Assembly: GCA_043778315.1 (NCBI GenBank)
Contig: JAYWGJ010000002.1
Coordinates: 1-11,466, forward strand
Direction: 5' to 3'
Length of the DNA stretch: 11,466 nucleotides
From: JBEEMU01 sp043778315
GTDB taxonomy: Bacteria > Bacteroidota > Bacteroidia > Chitinophagales > Saprospiraceae
In this document: in pieces, positions 8,225 to 11,466 of the stretch
Numbering within the stretch: the first letter of the stretch is position 1
How the letters are laid out: each line of letters starts with the position of its first letter
Translations under genes and position numbers: made by a program
Notes under the pieces: model-generated
Database searches by the model: none
What the model saw: only the letters and a program-made list of their open reading frames with translations
Told to the model about the DNA's origin: nothing

Positions 8225-8523
8225 GTTGGTTTTCATTAATCTTTTTTGATAGTACAAAAGTAGGCTAAGTGCTGTTTTTATGAAATTAGTGTTTTTAGCT
8301 ATTTGTCGGTTTTTTTATTGTTATAATAAAAATAAAATAAACTTACTTTTAATGATAAAACAAATAATAATGATAATAATAATTGTACTAAAATAAATTA
8401 AAGCAATTAAATTTTATTATAAATAAAAAAAACAATATATAAATTTGGTATAAAAAACATATATTGTCTTTTTTATTTATTTTTTTATAATTAATAAAAA
8501 TAAATATTTGTCATTTTTAAGTG
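8225..8523 (-). repeat. AT-rich upstream element, copy A (pair of 10510-10805)
   Basis: About 299 bp aligns with 10510-10805 in the same orientation. Three blocks are strongest: ACAAAAGTAGGCTAAGTG around the promoter (8254-8271), 8292-8335 (TTTTTAGCT then TTGTTATAATAAAAATAAA), and 8465-8523, where 57 of 59 bases match copy B. Between the blocks the sequences are diverged but still AT-rich. Weaker similarity continues to about 8561. The element carries a promoter near its left end, reading leftwards. Confidence 0.75.
8255..8285 (-). promoter_or_regulatory. Candidate promoter A within the duplicated element
   Basis: On the minus strand TTTC (8285-8282) is followed by exactly 19 nt and then TACTTTTG (8262-8255), a perfect TAnnTTTG -7 element with a one-base-off -33 element. 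The homologous promoter in copy B has the same TTTC, the same 19-nt spacing and TACCTTTG. Transcription would start near 8248. The next long gene in this direction starts 750 nt away at 7499, beyond a terminator-like hairpin and its own promoter. This promoter may therefore serve a short unlisted transcript. Confidence 0.6.
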
Positions 8524-8602
8524 AAAAAATATTGTTTTTTATCGTTTTTTGGAGCGTTATCTTTTAAGATGGCTGCAAATGCGCCGCGAGTTTTTTATCC
8601 CA

Positions 8603-8658
8603 AAGCCGCAAAGTTTTTTTAGCCGCAAAGTTTTTTCTTTTTTAAACGCGGAGAAGCA
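8603..8658 (-). repeat. Interspersed short repeat R3 (inverted relative to R1 and R2)
   Basis: The reverse complement matches 11012-11069 over its full length, differing only by one A fewer in each of two A runs. It contains CTCCGCGTTTAAAAAAG and two ACTTTGCGGCT units. Similarity weakens but continues to about 8676 (TCTGCC and TCTTTG motifs). It starts about 45 bp beyond the lipoprotein stop codon. Such CTTTGCG-rich short repeats resemble intergenic repeats seen widely in bacterial genomes; that is recollection, not a search. No clear terminator hairpin was found after the lipoprotein gene. Confidence 0.75.
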
Positions 8659-8702
8659 GAGCAACAAAGAGGCAGAGTGAGCAAGGTTTTTTATTAGTAC
8701 TG

Positions 8703-10454
8703 CTATCGTGTGGCTCTAAACCGCCCATTCGTGATGGTTGCCGTTGCGTTAGTAGATTGGTTGCGTACAGTCCCCGAGTAAGTGCCGCGTATTTCTGTTG
8801 CGGTAACGCTCGTTGTAGAGATAGTACCGCTAACAGGATAGTAGTATTTATTTTGTATGTAGATATTAAAACGTATGGGGGAAGTTCCGAAAGGGTCGGT
8901 CGCTACCGTCTTGCGAACTGTACCATATATTTGTACTAAACTATTGGATGAGTATAAATAGCTAAGGTTAGTTCCACTACTGTCCCTTGCTGTTGCAGAA
9001 GGGAAAACGACGCGTTGATTAGTGAAGCCGTCGCCATTGATGGTAAATTCATTGTCTTGCGTAATACCCGAAGTGTTGCCGCAGAGCGTTAGTGTACCCA
9101 CATCGTAAGTACTTGCCGTACCGATAGCGACCGTAGTAGTATAAAAATCGTCCAAGCCCGTTGCACTTACAGTCGGATTGCTCCCTAATTGTGAAGTACA
9201 CAAAGTAACACTGAAATTTCCGTTGGCATCAGGGTAGGTCATGTTATTGGCAACCAAAATACTTGCCACAATGCCAATTTGACCATTACAACCTTCTATA
9301 TGTCCTGTAATCGTTTTGAATGATGTGCCTGTCGGACAGCCAACATTTACATTACCCATATCAAATACCTGCCCAGTTGCAAGGGCGTTCACCGAAACGG
9401 TATAGTTAATTGCATTGACACCACAACCAGAGCTATAAGAGGAAAAGGTAACAGTAAAGGCTATCCCCGAGGCTACACCACCTTCAAAATATCCATCGCC
9501 ATCTGTTGTACCATGTCCACGCGTTGCAGACCATACCTGCAAATTACTTACAGGATTGCCATTACAGTCCAATACACGTCCTTTTATGGTCGCACGCGGT
9601 CCTTGAAAGTCGCAGTTCCACCAAGTAAAATGCGCGACTTCGGCGATATAAGTATTGCCTTGTTTGGTGGCGATGCCTTCCTCTTTCCATACGCCCGTTG
9701 CCTCGTCCAAATACCAAAGCGGAATGGTGGCAGGTGCGTTTTGTGTCGCCGCAATCGGCGATTTAATCGTTGCTTTTTTGCCGTTGAGCTGCAACGGCGC
9801 GCCCGAAGGCGTGGTTAGCAACACTTCCATCATGCCATAAGTAGCGAGCTGTACGGTTGCGCCTTGTGCGGTTTGAGCGACCATTGTACCAGGTGCGATG
9901 GCAGAAAAACGTGGTGTAGCGATGTTCACATACCGCGCCGATACCTGCACTTGTCCCGTGTACGGGTTGCCCGCAGCGTCTTTGTAGCCGTTGGCGGGCA
10001 GCGCGACCGTTGCGCCTTGCGTACCCACATTGACGGTTGCGCCAGCCGCCGCACTAAAATTAGATAAAACCGTTTTGGTTTGTAAAACCAAAGTCGTTCG
10101 CGCTACTTTATTGGCTGTGAGTTCCAATAATTGTAGGGTTTTGAAGTAGCCGCTTGGCGCGCACGACACCACCGATTGTACGGGTAACGAAGCGTTTTTG
10201 AGTATAAACACACCCGCAGCGTTGGTTTGTACCGTTCTTCCGCCTACATTGACGGTCGTGTTTGCCAAAACCGTACCGCTTTCGGTAACGACTTGCCCGA
10301 TGATGCTCGTCGTTACCATCGCCACTGTTGGATTTTGTGGCGCGACGGGCGTGTCGTCCATTGGGTCTTTTTTACAGCCAATCGTTGTGACGGCGAAGGT
10401 CGCTACAAGGGCGAAGAGGACGGTGCGCAAAGTTGCGCTAAATAGGTTGGTCAT
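8703..10454 (-). CDS. Lipoprotein with carboxypeptidase-regulatory-like domains
   Basis: The product has 583 residues. Residues 1-27 form a lipoprotein signal with the lipidated Cys at 27 (TTIGC); KKD follows it and DD comes at 33-34, resembling the Bacteroidota surface lipoprotein export signal. Residues about 50-88 form a carboxypeptidase-regulatory-like domain (IIGQVVTESGTVLANTTV, TNAAGVF). Residues 129-283 match a module common in Bacteroidota lipoproteins: GATVALPANGYKDAAGNPY, YGMMEVLL, IPLWYLDEATGVWKEEG and VAHFTWWNCD. Residues 288-335 (KGRVLDCNGNPVSNLQVW, TDGDGYFEGG) and 380-457 (TGHIEGCNGQ, PDANGNFSV) are two further regulatory-like domains. The C-terminal part ends ITNGRFRATR, like small beta-barrel-type domains of this phylum. 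No enzymatic motif is visible; a binding or structural role at the outer membrane is inferred. A promoter match lies 85 bp upstream in copy B. Confidence 0.9.
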   Translation of the reverse strand: MTNLFSATLRTVLFALVATFAVTTIGCKKDPMDDTPVAPQNPTVAMVTTSIIGQVVTESGTVLANTTVNVGGRTVQTNAAGVFILKNASLPVQSVVSCAPSGYFKTLQLLELTANKVARTTLVLQTKTVLSNFSAAAGATVNVGTQGATVALPANGYKDAAGNPYTGQVQVSARYVNIATPRFSAIAPGTMVAQTAQGATVQLATYGMMEVLLTTPSGAPLQLNGKKATIKSPIAATQNAPATIPLWYLDEATGVWKEEGIATKQGNTYIAEVAHFTWWNCDFQGPRATIKGRVLDCNGNPVSNLQVWSATRGHGTTDGDGYFEGGVASGIAFTVTFSSYSSGCGVNAINYTVSVNALATGQVFDMGNVNVGCPTGTSFKTITGHIEGCNGQIGIVASILVANNMTYPDANGNFSVTLCTSQLGSNPTVSATGLDDFYTTTVAIGTASTYDVGTLTLCGNTSGITQDNEFTINGDGFTNQRVVFPSATARDSSGTNLSYLYSSNSLVQIYGTVRKTVATDPFGTSPIRFNIYIQNKYYYPVSGTISTTSVTATEIRGTYSGTVRNQSTNATATITNGRFRATR

Positions 10455-10509
10455 GATAAAAAAATTGAAAAATGAATGATACGTTAAGTTGAAAACGATA
10501 TTAGAAAAA

Positions 10510-10805
10510 TTGGTTTTGATTATTCCTTTTTGATGTTACAAAGGTAGGCTAAGTGGCAGTTTGCTGAAATTCGTATTTTTAGCTGTTTGTCGTTTTTTTA
10601 TTGTTATAATAAAAATAAATAAAGCCGTTTTATAATTATAAAATAAATAAAAATTATAATAATGATTGTAATAATATATTTAAAAGAAATTATATTTTAA
10701 TTTTATAATAAAAAACAAATATAAAAAATTTACTAAAAATATGATTTGTCTTTTTTATTTATTTTTTTATACTTAATAAATATAAATATTTGTCATTTTT
10801 AAGTG
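10510..10805 (-). repeat. AT-rich upstream element, copy B (pair of 8225-8523)
   Basis: This is the homologue of copy A, lying directly upstream of the lipoprotein gene. The strongest blocks are 10538-10555 (promoter core and GGCTAAGTG), 10576-10618 and 10747-10805. Similarity does not visibly extend into the 55 bp next to the lipoprotein start, so the duplication covers the promoter and upstream DNA rather than the coding sequence. Weaker similarity runs on to about 10842. Confidence 0.75.
10539..10569 (-). promoter_or_regulatory. Candidate lipoprotein promoter B
   Basis: On the minus strand TTTC (10569-10566), 19 nt, then TACCTTTG (10546-10539) fit the Bacteroidota pattern, with a perfect -7 and a one-base-off -33 element. 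Transcription would start near 10532, giving a leader of about 77 nt before the ATG at 10454. Its conservation with promoter A, including the exact spacing, supports function. Confidence 0.65.
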
Positions 10806-10926
10806 TAATAATATCCTTTTTGCCCTTTTTTGTGTTTATCACATCAAATCATTGCGTACCTTTCGGATAAATATTTGAAATAAGAAAGACTTTTTATTTG
10901 CGTAGCAATAAAAACACCGCCTCTCT

Positions 10927-10989
10927 GCGTTTAAAAAAGAAAAAAACTTTGCGGCTAAAAAAAACTTTGCGTCTTCAAGTTTTAAAAAA
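10927..10989 (+). repeat. Interspersed short repeat R1 (tandem with R2)
   Basis: This copy matches 11021-11083 at 61 of 63 positions with an offset of 94 bp. It contains GCGTTTAAAAAAG and two ACTTTGCG units separated by A runs. The 31 bp between R1 and R2 (CTCTGCATCTTTGCCTC type) resemble the tail found next to R3, so the full unit is probably about 94 bp. Confidence 0.75.
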
Positions 10990-11020
10990 CCGCTCTGCAT
11001 CTTTGCCTCTTTGCTTCTCC

Positions 11021-11083
11021 GCGTTTAAAAAAGAAAAAAACTTTGCGGCTAAAAAAAACTTTGCGGCTTCAAGTCTTAAAAAA
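11021..11083 (+). repeat. Interspersed short repeat R2 (tandem with R1, inverted to R3)
   Basis: This is the second unit of the 94-bp tandem. Its extended form 11012-11069 is almost identical to the reverse complement of R3 (8603-8658). Another ACTTTGCG half-unit follows at 11084-11093. It ends about 45 bp before the peptidase start codon and so probably lies in the peptidase leader. Confidence 0.75.
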
Positions 11084-11129
11084 AACTTTGCGTTTAAGAA
11101 TTTCTTAAATAAATAACAAGTCCAAAACC

Positions 11130-11466
11130 ATGAAAACCATGAAAAATATCCTTTTCGCGCTTACTATTACTTTGCTAACCGCAAATTGCGCACAAGCCAA
11201 CGACGCGTGGCGCGCCAAAATAGACCCTGCCGTCGCAAAACTGCTCAAAAGCAAAGGCACAGCCGATGTACTCGTCACGCTCACCGCGCAAGCCGACCTT
11301 AGCGGCGCGCAAAACCTAACGACCAAAGAGGAAAAAGGCGCGTATGTATATCAGCAACTCACGCAAACCGCCCAAAATACACAAAGCGAACTGCTCGCTA
11401 CGCTCGCCGCCGAAGGCATCGCGTACCGCTCGTTTTGGGCAGTAAACGCGGTTTGGCTCTCTGCCG
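11130..11466 (+). CDS. Subtilisin-family (S8) serine peptidase, N-terminal part only
   Basis: The visible 112 residues run off the right edge with no stop. Residues 1-23 are a signal peptide (MKTMKNILFALTITLL, likely cleavage AQA|ND); the TANC segment is a poor lipobox. Residues 31-112 resemble the inhibitor-type propeptide of secreted S8 peptidases of the bacillopeptidase F type: KIDPAVAKLL, GTADVLVTL, TKEEKGAYVYQQL and YRSFWAVNAVWL. In that family this segment folds and inhibits the catalytic domain until cleaved off. The Asp/His/Ser catalytic domain would lie outside the window, so activity cannot be judged. ATG 11130 is chosen as the first Met; ATG 11139 is an alternative that keeps the signal peptide. 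The gene is divergent from the lipoprotein gene. Confidence 0.8.
   Translation, partial: MKTMKNILFALTITLLTANCAQANDAWRAKIDPAVAKLLKSKGTADVLVTLTAQADLSGAQNLTTKEEKGAYVYQQLTQTAQNTQSELLATLAAEGIAYRSFWAVNAVWLSA

Larger units (their letters stand above)
7500..8702. other. 1.2 kb intergenic region between the adhesin and lipoprotein genes
   Basis: No complete gene is supported here. From left to right it holds an AT-rich adhesin leader, an adhesin promoter match, an intrinsic-terminator-like hairpin, a second hairpin, a 59-codon open frame without a clear start, an 11-bp inverted repeat, a promoter inside the AT-rich duplicated element (copy A) and the inverted interspersed repeat R3. Base composition is striking: about 7650-8118 is visibly richer in G+C than the flanks 7500-7650 and 8120-8560. 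That sets it apart as an island, possibly a decayed gene, an RNA gene or an inserted element. Confidence 0.7.
10455..11129. other. 675-bp divergent intergenic region between lipoprotein and S8 peptidase genes
   Basis: The left part is the AT-rich duplicated element (copy B) with the lipoprotein promoter. The right part (10915-11100) is the tandem repeat pair R1/R2. No gene is supported. For the rightward peptidase gene I see no strong promoter. TACCTTTC at 10857-10864 resembles a -7 element, but the nearest TTTG (10829-10832) is 24 nt away rather than 19. Confidence 0.7.

Noticed and set aside
8559..8570. ATCTT-TT-AAGAT hairpin as a lipoprotein terminator
   Set aside because: The stem is five weak pairs with a two-base loop, no T run follows on the minus strand, and it lies more than 130 nt beyond the stop codon.
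10789..10822. A possible rightward promoter (TTTG then TATCCTTT) in copy B for the peptidase
   Set aside because: At 19-nt spacing the -7 element matches only four of six consensus bases, and the corresponding place in copy A (TATTGTTT) is equally poor although it has no rightward gene.
8603..11069. A composite transposon formed by R2 and R3
   Set aside because: No transposase or integrase is encoded between the repeats and no flanking target duplication was seen.
10927..11083. R1/R2 as a CRISPR array
   Set aside because: There are only two units, the repeats are long, A-rich and without conserved-length unique spacers, and no cas gene is nearby.
10898..11116. A 72-codon plus-strand frame rich in Lys, Leu and Ala
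   Set aside because: It is a translation of the R1/R2 tandem repeats and their A runs, not a gene.
11105..11326. A 73-codon minus-strand frame
   Set aside because: It is antisense to the signal peptide and propeptide of the S8 peptidase, which has clear family motifs.

Overview
The window looks like a piece of a Bacteroidota chromosome. The evidence is: (i) promoters fitting the Bacteroidota pattern TTTG-N19-TAnnTTTG, (ii) no Shine-Dalgarno sequences, (iii) a giant cysteine-paired SprB/PKD-like repeat protein with an N-terminal module typical of gliding-motility / type IX secretion (T9SS) cargo, and (iv) a lipoprotein whose residues after the lipidated Cys (KKD) resemble the Bacteroidota surface-export signal. 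Genes have moderate GC, while the intergenic DNA is extremely AT-rich. I cannot name the genus.

Layout. Positions 1-7499 (minus strand) are one uninterrupted reading frame of 2,499 codons that starts at 7499 and leaves the window at base 1. It encodes a secreted adhesin-like protein: signal peptide, N-terminal Bacteroidota surface module, cadherin/PKD-like domains, a beta-sandwich domain, then 21 complete repeats plus one cut repeat of about 79 residues, each with a conserved Cys pair. Positions 7500-8702 hold no long gene but are organised: a promoter for the adhesin (7645-7675), an intrinsic-terminator-like hairpin (7701-7758), further hairpins, a 59-codon protein-like open frame without a good start (7863-8042), a second promoter (8255-8285) inside a ~300 bp AT-rich element (copy A), and an inverted copy of a short interspersed repeat (R3). 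Positions 8703-10454 (minus) encode a 583-residue lipoprotein with carboxypeptidase-regulatory-like domains. Positions 10455-11129 hold copy B of the AT-rich element with the lipoprotein promoter, then two tandem copies (R1, R2) of the interspersed repeat. Positions 11130-11466 (plus) are the start of a subtilisin-family (S8) serine peptidase: signal peptide and propeptide only.

How the parts relate. All three proteins carry export signals and are expected outside the cytoplasm or on the cell surface. The lipoprotein promoter and the promoter at 8255-8285 sit in duplicated upstream regions, so they may be co-regulated. The most interesting signal is that promoter A does not obviously serve the adhesin. 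A terminator and a separate promoter lie between them, so 7701-8285 looks like a self-contained transcription unit of roughly 550 nt with no recognised product. The lipoprotein gene is also bracketed by near-identical inverted repeats. I found no CRISPR array, tRNA, rRNA or complete insertion sequence.
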